64,000 nt of DNA from Phycicoccus sonneratiae. Lineage in GTDB: Bacteria > Actinomycetota > Actinomycetes > Actinomycetales > Dermatophilaceae. The notes under the pieces were generated by a model. The model did no database searches. It was given only the letters and a program-made list of their open reading frames with translations, and was not told the origin of the DNA. The position numbers and the translations under genes were made by a program. Within the stretch, counting starts at the first letter, position 1, and every line of letters begins with the position of its first letter. This document shows positions 1 through 8,932 of the stretch, in pieces. The DNA lies in assembly GCF_016887965.1 (NCBI RefSeq), contig NZ_JAFDVD010000003.1:124001-188000 (forward strand), in the 5' to 3' direction.

Positions 1-146
1 ACCGACCACCACTCGCCCGGCCCCGCCGGCGATGCGCTGTCGCTGTCCGCGCTGACCGCTCCCTCGACCCGCACCTCCTCGTGGCGGCGACCCCGGTGGT
101 CGCGCCCTCCCCGAACGCACCCCGATCCCCCACCGAAGGACCTCCC

Positions 147-632
147 GTGACCGTCATCGCCCGACCCCGGACCCTCCCGACCACGCACGTCGCCGGGCCG
201 CTCGCCACCGCGCGCCGGCTCGCCGCCGACGACACCCTCTGGCGCCCGCACCTCGACTTCGACCCCGTGAGCCGCTACTACCGACGCCTCCTCGCGACCG
301 GCGAGCACGAGGCCTGGCTGCTCACCTGGCTCCCCGGGCAGGGCACGCCGTGGCACGACCACGGCGGCAGCGCCGGCGCCTTCGTCGTCCTCCAGGGCGC
401 ACTCGTCGAGCGCACCGCACGGCACGGGCTGGTCCGCGGCCCACGGCGCATCCACGGCCGCGGCGCCACCCACGCGTTCGGGCCGGAGTACGTCCACCGC
501 GTGACCAACGAGGGCTCCGACCCCGCGGTCTCGCTGCACGTGTACGCCCCGCGGCTGGCCTCGATGACCGACTACGAGGAGGATGACGGCGTGCTCGCGC
601 CCACCCTCGTCCGGACGGCGGAGGCCTGGTGA
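147..632 (+). CDS. cysteine dioxygenase family protein (cupin)
   Basis: A 161-residue single-domain cupin that should oxidise cysteine (or a related thiol) to the sulfinate using non-haem iron and O2 in the cytoplasm. The PWHDHGG segment gives His70 and His72, and His117 lies in EYVHRV; together they form the 3-His iron site of thiol dioxygenases. The reading frame is open from at least 81, but GTG at 147 has GAAGGA 8 nt upstream and removes a low-complexity Pro/Ser/Ala leader, so it is the preferred start. It overlaps the rhodanese gene by 4 nt (GTGA), so the two probably act together in sulfur amino-acid catabolism. Substrate choice between cysteine and 3-mercaptopropionate cannot be settled from the sequence. 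Confidence 0.85.
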   Translation: MTVIARPRTLPTTHVAGPLATARRLAADDTLWRPHLDFDPVSRYYRRLLATGEHEAWLLTWLPGQGTPWHDHGGSAGAFVVLQGALVERTARHGLVRGPRRIHGRGATHAFGPEYVHRVTNEGSDPAVSLHVYAPRLASMTDYEEDDGVLAPTLVRTAEAW

Positions 633-1030
633 CCAGCCGGGTCGACCTCCTCCTGTCAGCGGCCCGGGCCCGCCTCGACCGGCTGTCCCCGGAGCAGGCG
701 GCCGCCGAGATCCGTTCCGGGGCAGCGGTTCTCGTCGACATCCGGCCCGCCGCCCAGCGTGCGGAGCAGGGCGAGCCCGACGGCGCGCTCGTCGTCGAGC
801 GCAACGTCCTCGAGTGGCGCTTCGACCCGACGAACGACGCCGCCCTGCCGATCGCCGCGGACGACCTGCGCGTCGTCGTCATCTGCCAGGAGGGCTACAC
901 GTCCTCGCTCGCGGCCGCGGCGCTGCGCGACGTCGGCGTGCACCGGGCGACCGACGTCGACGGCGGGTTCGCCGCCTGGCGCGCGGCCGGGCTCCCGACG
1001 ACCCCGGGCCGGGCGGTCAGCCCCCGCTGA
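629..1030 (+). CDS. rhodanese-like domain protein
   Basis: A 133-residue single rhodanese domain expected to carry sulfur as a persulfide on a catalytic cysteine. Cys87 in the loop CQEGYTS is the active-site residue, and the LVDIRP strand and the C-terminal GGFAAWRAAGLP are typical of the family. Translation starts at GTG 629 inside the stop codon of the dioxygenase gene, so the genes are co-translated. The 3' end overlaps the convergent acetyltransferase gene by 14 nt. The physiological sulfur acceptor is not visible. Confidence 0.85.
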   Translation: MTSRVDLLLSAARARLDRLSPEQAAAEIRSGAAVLVDIRPAAQRAEQGEPDGALVVERNVLEWRFDPTNDAALPIAADDLRVVVICQEGYTSSLAAAALRDVGVHRATDVDGGFAAWRAAGLPTTPGRAVSPR

Positions 1031-1574
1031 CCGGCCGGAGCGCGGCGAGCAGCACCATGTCGCACCACGCGCCGCCGATCCGGTGGTGGTCGCGCAGCAG
1101 GCCCTCGCAGACGTAGCCGGCCCGCTCGGCCGTGCGGAGGGAGGCCACGTTCCACGGCTCCACGTACAGCTCGACCCGGTGCGCGACCTCGAGGGTCCAC
1201 GCGAACGCGGTCAGGGCCCGGAGCGCGTCCCCCGCCAGGCCGTGACCGCGGCGGCCCGGGGCGATGGTGTACCCACCCCGGAACCGGCCGTGGCCGAGGT
1301 CGTCGACCCACAGACCCGCGGTGCCGACGGCGGCGGAGTCGTCGGTGAGGGCCACGCAGAAGCTGAAGCCGCGCCCCTCGGCGAGCCGTCCGTGCTGGCG
1401 CCCGATGTAGGCCAGCGCCGCCGCCTCGTCCGCGTCGGCGGGCAGCGTCGAGATCCGCGGGACGTACGGGTCGGTCGCGAGGTCGAGCACCATCGGGAGG
1501 TCGGTGTCCCGGAACGCCCGCAGGCGCACGCGGCCGGCCACCGGGTCGGTGGCCGGCCAGCGCAGCGGCGTCAC
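1017..1574 (-). CDS. GNAT family N-acetyltransferase (RimJ/RimL-like)
   Basis: A 185-residue protein with the GNAT fold. The acetyl-CoA pyrophosphate loop is [11 protein letters not shown], followed by the helix and the [20 protein letters not shown] strand-helix typical of RimJ/RimL-type enzymes that acetylate protein N-termini or small amines. The GTG start at 1574 overlaps the ileS stop codon (GTGA), which shows it is the second gene of the T-box-controlled ileS transcript. The frame stays open further upstream inside ileS, but that part is a shadow of the synthetase. The substrate is unknown. Confidence 0.8.
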   Translation of the reverse strand: MTPLRWPATDPVAGRVRLRAFRDTDLPMVLDLATDPYVPRISTLPADADEAAALAYIGRQHGRLAEGRGFSFCVALTDDSAAVGTAGLWVDDLGHGRFRGGYTIAPGRRGHGLAGDALRALTAFAWTLEVAHRVELYVEPWNVASLRTAERAGYVCEGLLRDHHRIGGAWCDMVLLAALRPVSGG

Positions 1575-4500
1575 CGGCGGGTGACCCGCACGTGGGCCTG
1601 GTGGCCGTCGCCGACCGTGACGACCGAGACCCGCTCGCCGTCCGGCGCGAGGAGCGGCTCGACCTGCGCGGCGAGGGTCTCCGCCGCGACGAGGTCGCCG
1701 TGCGCCTCGACCGCGGCCTCGACCTCGGCGTCGCCGGAGACCTCGAGGTGGATGCGGTCGGAGACCTCGAGCCCGGCGTCCTTGCGGGCCTGCTGCACCG
1801 CGCGGACGAGGTCGCGGGCGATGCCCTCGCGGGCCAGCGCGGGGGTGACCTCGGTGTCGAGGACGACGAAGCCGCCGCCGGGGAGCATGGCGGTGGCCAG
1901 CGAGCCACCGCTGCCGCCCTCGACGACCGTCTCGAGCGAGTACTCGCCCTCGACGAGCGCCAGCCCGCCGGCCGTCACCGTGCCGTCCTCGGCCACCGAC
2001 CAGTCGCCGGACTTCGAGCCCTTGATGGCGGTCTGCACGTCGCGGCCGAGGCGCGGCCCGGCCGCGCGCGCGTTGACCGTGAGCCGCTGGCTGATGCCGA
2101 AGTCGGACTCGTGCGCCTCGGCGACGTCGAGGACGGTGACGCCCTTGACGTTGAGCTCGTCGCGGACGATCCCGGTGAACGGCTCGAAGCCCGCGGGGTC
2201 GGCCGTCACGACGGTCAGCTCGCGCAGCGGCAGGCGCACCCGCAGCCCCTCGGCCTTGCGGAGGGAGGACCCCGTGGAGCACACGGCCCGCACCTGGTCC
2301 ATCGCCGCGACGAGGGCGTCGTCGGCCGGCAGGTCGTCGGCGGAGGGCCAGTCGGCGAGGTGGACGGACCGGCCGCCGGTGAGCCCCCGCCAGACCTCCT
2401 CGGTGAGCAGCGGCAGAAGGGGCGCGGCGACGCGGGTCAGCACCTCGAGCGCCGTGTAGAGGGTGTCGAAGGCCGCCTGGGCCGCTGAGGAGTCACCGGA
2501 GCCGGTGTCCCAGAACCGCTCCCGCGACCGGCGGATGTACCAGTTGGTGAGCCCGTCGACGAAGCCGCGCACCGACTCGCACGCGCCGGGCACGTCGTAG
2601 GCGTCCATCTGGGTCGTCACCGTGCCGACGAGGTCGTGCAGCTTCGCGAGCACGTAGCGGTCGAGCGGGTCCGTGGACGCCGTGGACCAGCGCGCCTCGT
2701 ACCCGGCCCCGCCGTTCGCCGCGTTGGCGTACAGCGAGAAGAAGTACCAGCAGTTCCAGAGCGGCAGGATGACCTGGCGCACGCCCTCGCGGATGCCCTC
2801 CTCGGTGACGACGAGGTTGCCGCCACGCAGGATCGGGCTGGCCATGAGGAACCAGCGCATCGCGTCGGCGCCGTCGCGGTCGAAGACCTCGCGCACGTCG
2901 GGGTAGTTGCGCAGCGACTTCGACATCTTCTGCCCGTCGTTGCCGAGGACGATGCCGTGGCTGATGCACGACGAGAACGCCGGCCGGTCGAAGATGGCGG
3001 TCGCGAGGATGTGCAGCGTGTAGAACCAGCCGCGGGTCTGGCCGATGTACTCGACGATGAAGTCGGCCGGGAAGTGCGCGTCCTCGCTCTCCGTGCCGGC
3101 GAACCAGTCGGCGTTCTCGAACGGGTAGTGCACCTGCGCGTAGGACATCGAGCCGGAGTCGAACCAGACGTCGAGGACGTCGCTGACGCGGCGCATCGTC
3201 GAGCGGCCGGTGGGGTCGTCGGGGTTGGGGCGGGTCAGCTCGTCGACGAAGGGCCGGTGCAGGTCGGGGTTGCCCTCGCGGTCGCGCGGGAGGTCGCCGA
3301 AGTCGGCCTCCATCTGCTCGAACGAGCCGTAGACGTCGACGCGCGGGTACGCGGGGTCGTCGGACTTCCACACGGGAACCGGGCTGCCCCAGAAGCGGTT
3401 CCGCGTGATCGACCAGTCGCGGGCATTCTCGACCCACTTGCCGAACTGGCCGTCCTTGACGTGCTCGGGCACCCAGGTGATCTGCTGGTTGAGCTCGGCC
3501 ATCCGGTCCTTGAACGCGGTGACCTCGACGAACCAGGACTCGACGCCCTTGTAGATGAGGGGCTCGCGGCAGCGCCAGCAGTGCGGGTAGCTGTGGTCGT
3601 AGGACTCGCGGCGTAGCAGCACCGTCCCGGGCGACACCGACCCGGTCGGCCCCTCGCCGCGGGTGGCCGCCCGGAGGTGGTCGATGACGAGCGCGTTGGC
3701 GTCGAAGACCTGGACGCCCTCGTAGTCGGTGACGGGCGCGGTGAACCGGCCGTCCTTGCCGACCGGCATGACCGCCTCGATGCCCTCGCGGTCGGTGACC
3801 TCCTTGTCGACCTCGCCGAAGGCGCCGGCCGTGTGCACGACGCCCGTGCCGTCGGTGGTGGTCACGGCGTCGTCGGCGGCGACGATGCGGAACGCGTTCT
3901 CGTGGCCGGCGTAGTACGAGAAGGGCGGGGTGTAGGTGCGCCCGACGAGCTCGGACCCCTTGTAGCGCCCGACGACCGCGAACTCGCCCTCGGCGGAGGC
4001 CAGCTCGCGCTTGTGGGCCTCCAGCCGCGCCTCGGCGAGGACGTAGCGCGCGGTGCGTTCCGTGCCCGGCACCGGGGCCTCGACGACGACGTAGTCGATG
4101 TCGGAGCCGACCATCGCCGCGAGGTTGCTCGGCAGCGTCCACGGCGTCGTCGTCCAGACGAGGAGGTGCGCGCCGTCGAGCACCGGGTCGGTGCCGGTGT
4201 CGTCGAGCAGGTAGCCGACGGTGACCGACGGGTCCTGCCGGTTCTGGTAGACCTCGTCGTCCATCCGCAGCTCGTGGTTGGACAGCGGCGTCTCGTCGTT
4301 CCAGCAGTAGGGCAGCACGCGGAAGCCCTCGTAGACGTACCCCTTGTCGTACAGGGACTTGAAGGCCCAGATGACCGACTCCATGTAGTCGGCGTTCATC
4401 GTGCGGTAGTCGTTGTCGAAGTCGACCCAGCGGGCCTGCCGGGTGACGTACTCGCGCCACTCGCCCGTGTACTTCATCACCGAGTCGCGGCAGGCGGCGT

Positions 4501-4903
4501 TGAACTTCTCGATGCCGAGCTCGAGGATCTCGTCGGTGGTCTTGATGCCGTTGAGGCGCATCGCCTCCAGCTCGGCGGGCAGGCCGTGGGTGTCCCAGCC
4601 GAAGCGGCGCTCGACGCGGCGGCCGCGCATCGTCTGGTACCGGGGCACGACGTCCTTGACGTAGCCGGTCAGCAGGTGGCCGTAGTGCGGCAGGCCGTTG
4701 GCGAAGGGCGGGCCGTCGTAGAAGACGAACTCGTTCTCGCCGCGCTCGCCGGGGTCGCGCTGGTCGATCGAGGCCTGGAACGTGCCGTCGGCCGCCCAGT
4801 GCGAGAGCACCGCCTCCTCGACCTCGGGGAGGCGGGGGCTCGCGGGGACGCCGAAGGCCGCACCGGTGTGGTCGCCGGTGGTGGACACCCTGGGGTAGGT
4901 CAT
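1571..4903 (-). CDS. ileS: isoleucine--tRNA ligase
   Basis: Class I aminoacyl-tRNA synthetase of 1110 residues that charges tRNA-Ile. The HIGH box is HYGH at residues 73-76, KMSKS is near residue 660, and a large CP1 editing domain lies between them. The opening [16 protein letters not shown] and the length fit the eukaryote-like (type 2) IleRS common in Actinobacteria rather than the shorter E. coli type; this class is known to be less sensitive to mupirocin, but resistance here is only inferred. ATG 4903 has GCAGGAG at a good distance; the frame remains open into the leader, which is the T-box RNA. The gene is followed by an overlapping GNAT gene. Confidence 0.97.
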   Translation of the reverse strand: MTYPRVSTTGDHTGAAFGVPASPRLPEVEEAVLSHWAADGTFQASIDQRDPGERGENEFVFYDGPPFANGLPHYGHLLTGYVKDVVPRYQTMRGRRVERRFGWDTHGLPAELEAMRLNGIKTTDEILELGIEKFNAACRDSVMKYTGEWREYVTRQARWVDFDNDYRTMNADYMESVIWAFKSLYDKGYVYEGFRVLPYCWNDETPLSNHELRMDDEVYQNRQDPSVTVGYLLDDTGTDPVLDGAHLLVWTTTPWTLPSNLAAMVGSDIDYVVVEAPVPGTERTARYVLAEARLEAHKRELASAEGEFAVVGRYKGSELVGRTYTPPFSYYAGHENAFRIVAADDAVTTTDGTGVVHTAGAFGEVDKEVTDREGIEAVMPVGKDGRFTAPVTDYEGVQVFDANALVIDHLRAATRGEGPTGSVSPGTVLLRRESYDHSYPHCWRCREPLIYKGVESWFVEVTAFKDRMAELNQQITWVPEHVKDGQFGKWVENARDWSITRNRFWGSPVPVWKSDDPAYPRVDVYGSFEQMEADFGDLPRDREGNPDLHRPFVDELTRPNPDDPTGRSTMRRVSDVLDVWFDSGSMSYAQVHYPFENADWFAGTESEDAHFPADFIVEYIGQTRGWFYTLHILATAIFDRPAFSSCISHGIVLGNDGQKMSKSLRNYPDVREVFDRDGADAMRWFLMASPILRGGNLVVTEEGIREGVRQVILPLWNCWYFFSLYANAANGGAGYEARWSTASTDPLDRYVLAKLHDLVGTVTTQMDAYDVPGACESVRGFVDGLTNWYIRRSRERFWDTGSGDSSAAQAAFDTLYTALEVLTRVAAPLLPLLTEEVWRGLTGGRSVHLADWPSADDLPADDALVAAMDQVRAVCSTGSSLRKAEGLRVRLPLRELTVVTADPAGFEPFTGIVRDELNVKGVTVLDVAEAHESDFGISQRLTVNARAAGPRLGRDVQTAIKGSKSGDWSVAEDGTVTAGGLALVEGEYSLETVVEGGSGGSLATAMLPGGGFVVLDTEVTPALAREGIARDLVRAVQQARKDAGLEVSDRIHLEVSGDAEVEAAVEAHGDLVAAETLAAQVEPLLAPDGERVSVVTVGDGHQAHVRVTRR

Positions 4904-4912
4904 GGCGGTGCT

Positions 4913-5124
4913 GCTCCTGCGGGTCGTCGACTCGTTCCTCACGAGGACGACGGGCCCGGCCGCTCGCCGGGCACCTCCGCGGTACCACCTCGCTTGCCGC
5001 CCCGGAGGACGACCGCTCTTGCACCAGGTCGTGACGTGACCCCGACGTCCGGTTCTACTGGGGCCACCCGGGGGCGGCCCGTTCTTCCGGAGGCTCGCCG
5101 CTGATGACGGCTCGAACGCCTGTG
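4913..5124 (-). promoter_or_regulatory. T-box riboswitch, isoleucine type, upstream of ileS
   Basis: The minus-strand leader of ileS carries the T-box core AGGTGGTACCGCGG at 4990-4977. Its UGGU can pair with the ACCA end of uncharged tRNA-Ile. An AUC isoleucine specifier lies at 5105-5103 within UCAUCAGCGGCGAGC, the layout of ultrashort stem I T-boxes described in Actinobacteria. Downstream, CCUCG at 4945-4941 region can pair either with GCGAGG before the T-box core (antisequestrator) or inside the hairpin 4951-4923. The ribosome binding site AGGAG (4918-4914) follows directly and no U-tract is seen, so translational control is inferred. A possible -10 element TAGACT lies at 5136-5131. Confidence 0.9.
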
Positions 5125-5188
5125 CCCGGGAGTCTACCGGGGCGGACGCGCGGTTCCGACCGGGTTCCCGAGGAGGTAGCATCGCGGC

Positions 5189-5312
5189 GTCGCCCGTGAC
5201 GGGCGGCACCCACACGCACCTGTCTGGGGGAAGCCGGTCCGAGTCCGGCACTGTCCCGCAGCCGTAGGTCACCCGCGAGGGTGGCGAGTCGGAATGCCCA
5301 TCAGGCGCGAGC
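5189..5312 (+). promoter_or_regulatory. cobalamin (AdoCbl-type) riboswitch
   Basis: The conserved core GGGGGAAGCCGGTCCGAG, CCGGCACTGTCCCGCAGCC (the B12 box region and pseudoknot receptor), and then GAGTCGGAATGCCC at about 5285-5298, match the consensus of cobalamin riboswitches in order and spacing. The outer limits are approximate. An 8-bp perfect hairpin (GGTTCGGG, loop CGTCGT, CCCGAACC) at 5369-5390 sits directly before the ribosome binding site AGGAAGG and ATG 5406. There is no U-tract, so B12 probably blocks translation of the downstream operon. A weak promoter with -10 TAGCAT at 5177-5182 could start this RNA. Confidence 0.9.
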
Positions 5313-5405
5313 GGCTCCATCAACCCGTCGAGGAACGCGGGGCGGAGCCCGAGTGCCGGGGTTCCGGTGGTTCGGGCGTCGTCCCGAACCGCTCAGGAAG
5401 GCCCC

Positions 5406-6950
5406 ATGTCCCCCACCACGCTCCGCCCCGGCGCCCGCGCGCTCGGTGCCCTGCTCACGGCCGTCGTGCTCGTGGGCGCCCCCTCGGCCGCTCTCGCCGA
5501 CGACGCCACGCCGACGCCCACCGCGAGCGGCTCCCCCTCCCCGAGCGCCACCGACGCCTCGACGCCCACCCCGAGCGCGACGCCCACGCAGACCCCCGGC
5601 GACGAGCCGACCCCCTCGGCCACCGTCACGCCGGCGCCCACCGCGACCGCCCCGGCCCCCGCCCGCCCGGCGACGACGGCCCCCGTGCGGGCCCAGGTGC
5701 TCCCGGGTCCGGCCGAGCCCGAGACCCAGGCGGCCTCGGACTTCATCGCCCGCACCCTCGCGCAGTACGGCGACCACTACGTGTACCCCGACGGGGCGGG
5801 CGCCCTCGACCCCTCGGGCTACCCGGACCACGGCAACACGATCGACGCGATGATCGCGCTCACCGCCGCCGGGGCCCACCCCGACCAGGTCGCGCGCTCG
5901 CTCGCGTGGCTCGAGTCCACCGTCGGCTCGTACACCGGCGCCGACTTCGGCGCGTCCTACGTGGGCGCGACGGCCAAGGCGCTCATCGGAGTCGTCGTGG
6001 CCGGGGGCGACCCCCGGGACGTCGACGGCACGGACCTCGTCGCCCAGCTGGAGGCCCTGCGCACCCCGACCGGGCGGTTCAGCGACACCGGCGGGGACGA
6101 CTACACGATCACCCTGACCCAGGCCCTGGCGCTGCTCGCCCTCGACCGCGCGGGTCGGCCGGTCACCACCCCGTCGATCGAGCTCCTCCTCGACCAGCAG
6201 TGCGGTGACGGCGGGTTCCGCAGCGCCATCGGTGGTACGACCTGCGTCAGCGACCCCGACGCCACCGCCTTCGCGGCCCAGGCCCTCCTCTCGCTCGACG
6301 ACACCCTCCTCTGCTGGGGCGACGTCGACGGCACCCGGGCGGCGGCCGCGGCCGGTGCCGAGCGGGCCCTCGACCACCTGGCCGCGGCGCAGGACGCGTC
6401 GGGCGGCCTCGAGAGTGCCGACGGCATCCTCAGCGCGAACACCGCGGGCGTCGCCGGCCAGGCCTTCCTCGCCGACGGACGGAGCGCGGAGGCTGCCGAC
6501 GCGGCGGCCTTCGTCGCCACGCTCCAGTACGGACCCACCGCGCCCGCGGCGCTGCGCGGCGGGATCGCCAAGTCCGACGGCGACCGCTCGACGACCGTTC
6601 CGGCCGACACTGACCTGCGCGCGACGCCGCAGGCCGCCCTGCTGCTGGCCGGTGGCGACCTCCTCGACACCCTCGCGGAGGGCTCCGAGCCCGCACCGCC
6701 CGCGACCGTCTGCCCGGCGCAGCCGACGAGCACGCCGACGACCACCCCCACGTCGGGCACGGACCCGAGCACGACCGCGCCGGCCGGCGACGGCGGCTCG
6801 ACCCCGAGCACGCCCGTCGCGGCCGCCCCGGCGGGGGCGCTGGCCCAGACCGGCACCGACCCGCTGCTGCCGGTGCTCCTCGGGTTCGCGCTCGTGCTGC
6901 TCGGCGCCGTCGCGGTCGTGGCCTCCCGACGCCGGGGGGCGCACGCCTGA
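5406..6950 (+). CDS. exported prenyltransferase/squalene-oxidase-repeat protein, transcobalamin alpha-domain-like, LAxTG-anchored
   Basis: A 514-residue exported protein. It has a signal peptide (cleavage near ALA-DD, residue 34), a Thr/Pro/Ser-rich spacer to about residue 105, an alpha/alpha-toroid of repeated helical pairs (GNTIDAMIAL, AKALIGVVVAGG, TQALALLALDRAG, CGDGGFRS) to about residue 430, a second Thr/Ser/Pro spacer, and a C-terminal LAQTG motif followed by a hydrophobic segment and SRRRGAHA. LAxTG is the recognition signal of class E sortases, so the protein is probably cell-wall linked. Animal intrinsic factor and transcobalamin have an alpha/alpha barrel as their N-terminal half. 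Being first after a B12 riboswitch and next to a DUF4430 gene, it is inferred to bind cobalamins. ATG 5406 follows AGGAAGG. Confidence 0.8.
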   Translation: MSPTTLRPGARALGALLTAVVLVGAPSAALADDATPTPTASGSPSPSATDASTPTPSATPTQTPGDEPTPSATVTPAPTATAPAPARPATTAPVRAQVLPGPAEPETQAASDFIARTLAQYGDHYVYPDGAGALDPSGYPDHGNTIDAMIALTAAGAHPDQVARSLAWLESTVGSYTGADFGASYVGATAKALIGVVVAGGDPRDVDGTDLVAQLEALRTPTGRFSDTGGDDYTITLTQALALLALDRAGRPVTTPSIELLLDQQCGDGGFRSAIGGTTCVSDPDATAFAAQALLSLDDTLLCWGDVDGTRAAAAAGAERALDHLAAAQDASGGLESADGILSANTAGVAGQAFLADGRSAEAADAAAFVATLQYGPTAPAALRGGIAKSDGDRSTTVPADTDLRATPQAALLLAGGDLLDTLAEGSEPAPPATVCPAQPTSTPTTTPTSGTDPSTTAPAGDGGSTPSTPVAAAPAGALAQTGTDPLLPVLLGFALVLLGAVAVVASRRRGAHA

Positions 6951-7792
6951 TGCGCCGCCTCCTCGCCCGTCTCTGCGGTGCCGTCGCGGCGCTGGGCCTG
7001 GCCGGTGCCGGGCTCGCCGTCGTGGCGGCCCCGGCCCAGGCAGCGGCCTGCTCGGGGTCCACCGGCGTCACGGTCGTCATCGACACCGGCTCGTCGTCGA
7101 GCACGTCGTGCGCCTCGAGCGGCGGCACCGCCATGGCGGTGCTGAAGTCCGTGGCCACGGTCGTCAGCCCCCAACAGTTCCCCGGCTCGGTCGTCTGCCG
7201 CATCAACGGCACACCGGCGAGCGACCCGTGCGTCCGGATGCCCCCGGCCTCGGCCTACTGGGGGTTCTTCCACGCCCCCCGCGGCGGGTCGTGGACCTAC
7301 AGCAGCACGGGCGTCGCCTCGTACACGCCGGCCGCGGGCACGGTCATCGGCTTCCGGTTCGGCTCCGGCCAGCAGCCGCGCACCGCGCCGCCGGCCACGG
7401 CCTCGAGCCCGGCCCCGAAGCCGACGACGAAGCCCAAGCCGACCCCGACTCCCGCTCCGAAGAAGCCCACGGCCAAGCCGCGGCCGACCGGTGCCGGCGC
7501 GACGGCCGGTTCGTCGGGCGCCACTGCCGCGCGCCCGGGCGCCACCGGCGCCGCGCCGTCGGGCAGTGCGTCGCCGTCCGCCCCGGCCGGCGCGTCCCCG
7601 AGCCCCTCCTCGACGCTCGCCCCCACCGGGTCGCCGTCCGCGACCCCCGGCGACGGCACGACGACGCTCGCCTCGGAGCCGACGTCCACCGAGGCCCGGG
7701 GGTCCGGCGCCGGCACGCTGCTCGCCGGAGGTGCCCTCGTGCTGCTCGTCGCCGGTGGTGCGGGCGTCGCCGCCTGGCGCCGTCGCGGCTGA
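6950..7792 (+). CDS. exported DUF4430 (transcobalamin C-terminal-like) protein, membrane-anchored
   Basis: A 280-residue protein with a signal peptide (cleavage after AQA, about residue 31) and one beta-rich domain (about 33-145). The domain contains WGFFHAPRGGSWTYSSTG and YTPAAGTVIGFRFG, the pattern of DUF4430, the beta-domain that closes over cobalamin in transcobalamin and intrinsic factor. Four cysteines at the start and middle of the domain could form disulfides. A long Pro/Lys then Ala/Ser/Pro linker leads to a C-terminal transmembrane helix and WRRRG. The ATG overlaps the stop of the preceding gene by 1 nt (TGATG). It is inferred to be the partner lid of the upstream alpha-domain protein. 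Confidence 0.8.
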   Translation: MRRLLARLCGAVAALGLAGAGLAVVAAPAQAAACSGSTGVTVVIDTGSSSSTSCASSGGTAMAVLKSVATVVSPQQFPGSVVCRINGTPASDPCVRMPPASAYWGFFHAPRGGSWTYSSTGVASYTPAAGTVIGFRFGSGQQPRTAPPATASSPAPKPTTKPKPTPTPAPKKPTAKPRPTGAGATAGSSGATAARPGATGAAPSGSASPSAPAGASPSPSSTLAPTGSPSATPGDGTTTLASEPTSTEARGSGAGTLLAGGALVLLVAGGAGVAAWRRRG

Positions 7793-7813
7793 CCCGGCTG
7801 GGATGATGCCCCG

Positions 7814-8932
7814 GTGACCCGTCCGCTCCCCCGTGCCGTCCACCCGGCGGCGTGGTGGGGCTGGGCGGTCGGGCTCGCCGTGGCCGTCAGCACGACGACC
7901 AACCCGCTCCTGCTGCTGCTCGCCCTGGCCGTCACGTCGCTCGTCGTCGCCGCCCGCCGGGGGTCCTCCCCGTGGGCGCGGGCCTTCCGGCTCTACCTCT
8001 GGCTCGGGATGGCGATCGTCGCCGTCCGGCTCGTGCTCCACGTCCTCGTGGGGCTCAAGGTCGGCTCGACGCTGCTCCTGCCGCTGCCCGAGGCGAGGTT
8101 GCCGTCGTGGGCGGCGGGCATCCAGCTCGGTGGCGACGTGTACCTCGAGGGGCTGCTGGGGGCGGCGCTGCTCGGCCTGCGGCTGGCCGTCATCATCGCC
8201 TGCATCGGCGCGGCGAACGCGCTGGCCAACCCCAAGCGCCTGCTGCGGAGCCTGCCGAGCGCGCTCCACGAGGTCGGGGCCGCCGTCGTCGTGTCGGTGT
8301 CCGTGGCGCCGCAGCTCGCCGAGTCGGTGCAGCGGGTCCGCCGGGCCCGTCAGCTGCGCGGCGACGGCGGGCGCGGGCTGCGGGCCGTGCGACGCATCGC
8401 CCTCCCGGTCCTCGAGGACACCCTCGAGCGCTCGCTGCTGCTCGCGGCGGCGATGGACTCGCGCGGGTACGGGCGGTCCGGCGCGGCGCCGGAGCGCGAA
8501 CGGAGGCTCACCGGGGCGGTCGTGCTCGTCGGGCTGCTCGCCTGCGCCATCGGCCTCTACGGCGTCCTCGACGCCACCACGCCGGCCCTCCTCGGCACGC
8601 CGACCCTCGTCGTCGGGCTCGCGCTGTCGGCGCTCGGCCTGTGGCTCGGGGGCCGGCACGTGCGCACGACGACGTACCGGCCCGACCCGTGGCGCGGCGC
8701 GGAGTGGCTGACCCTCGGCTCCGGGGTCCTCGCGGCCGCCGCCACGACCGTCGTGGCCCGGACCGCCCCGGACGCCCTCGCCATGCCGCTCGACCCGCTC
8801 GGCGTGCCGGCCCTGCCGCTGGTCGCCGTCGCCGGGCTCCTCGTCGCGGCGCTGCCGGCCGTCCTCACCCCGGAGCCGCCGCGCCCGGCGCCCCGGGTCG
8901 TCGTGCGCGGGGCCGTGGGGGTGGCGGCGTGA
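7814..8932 (+). CDS. ecfT: ECF transporter transmembrane component EcfT (CbiQ family)
   Basis: A 372-residue membrane protein with several hydrophobic segments and the two coupling helices of EcfT. The first Ala-Arg-Gly-type motif lies in VRRARQLRGDGG and the second is AMDSRGYGRSG; these contact the ATPases. It should form the scaffold that links the two ATPase domains to a substrate-binding S component. It starts 21 nt after the DUF4430 gene and ends overlapping the ATPase gene (GTGA). The family also includes cobalt transporter CbiQ, but no CbiM or CbiN gene is present, whereas a separate S component is. Confidence 0.88.
   Translation: MTRPLPRAVHPAAWWGWAVGLAVAVSTTTNPLLLLLALAVTSLVVAARRGSSPWARAFRLYLWLGMAIVAVRLVLHVLVGLKVGSTLLLPLPEARLPSWAAGIQLGGDVYLEGLLGAALLGLRLAVIIACIGAANALANPKRLLRSLPSALHEVGAAVVVSVSVAPQLAESVQRVRRARQLRGDGGRGLRAVRRIALPVLEDTLERSLLLAAAMDSRGYGRSGAAPERERRLTGAVVLVGLLACAIGLYGVLDATTPALLGTPTLVVGLALSALGLWLGGRHVRTTTYRPDPWRGAEWLTLGSGVLAAAATTVVARTAPDALAMPLDPLGVPALPLVAVAGLLVAALPAVLTPEPPRPAPRVVVRGAVGVAA

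Noticed and set aside
1-146. Possible 3' end of an upstream gene on the plus strand
   Set aside because: Plus-strand frames stop at 53-55 or 148-150 and the short translated pieces show no recognisable family or clear coding character, so no feature was called.
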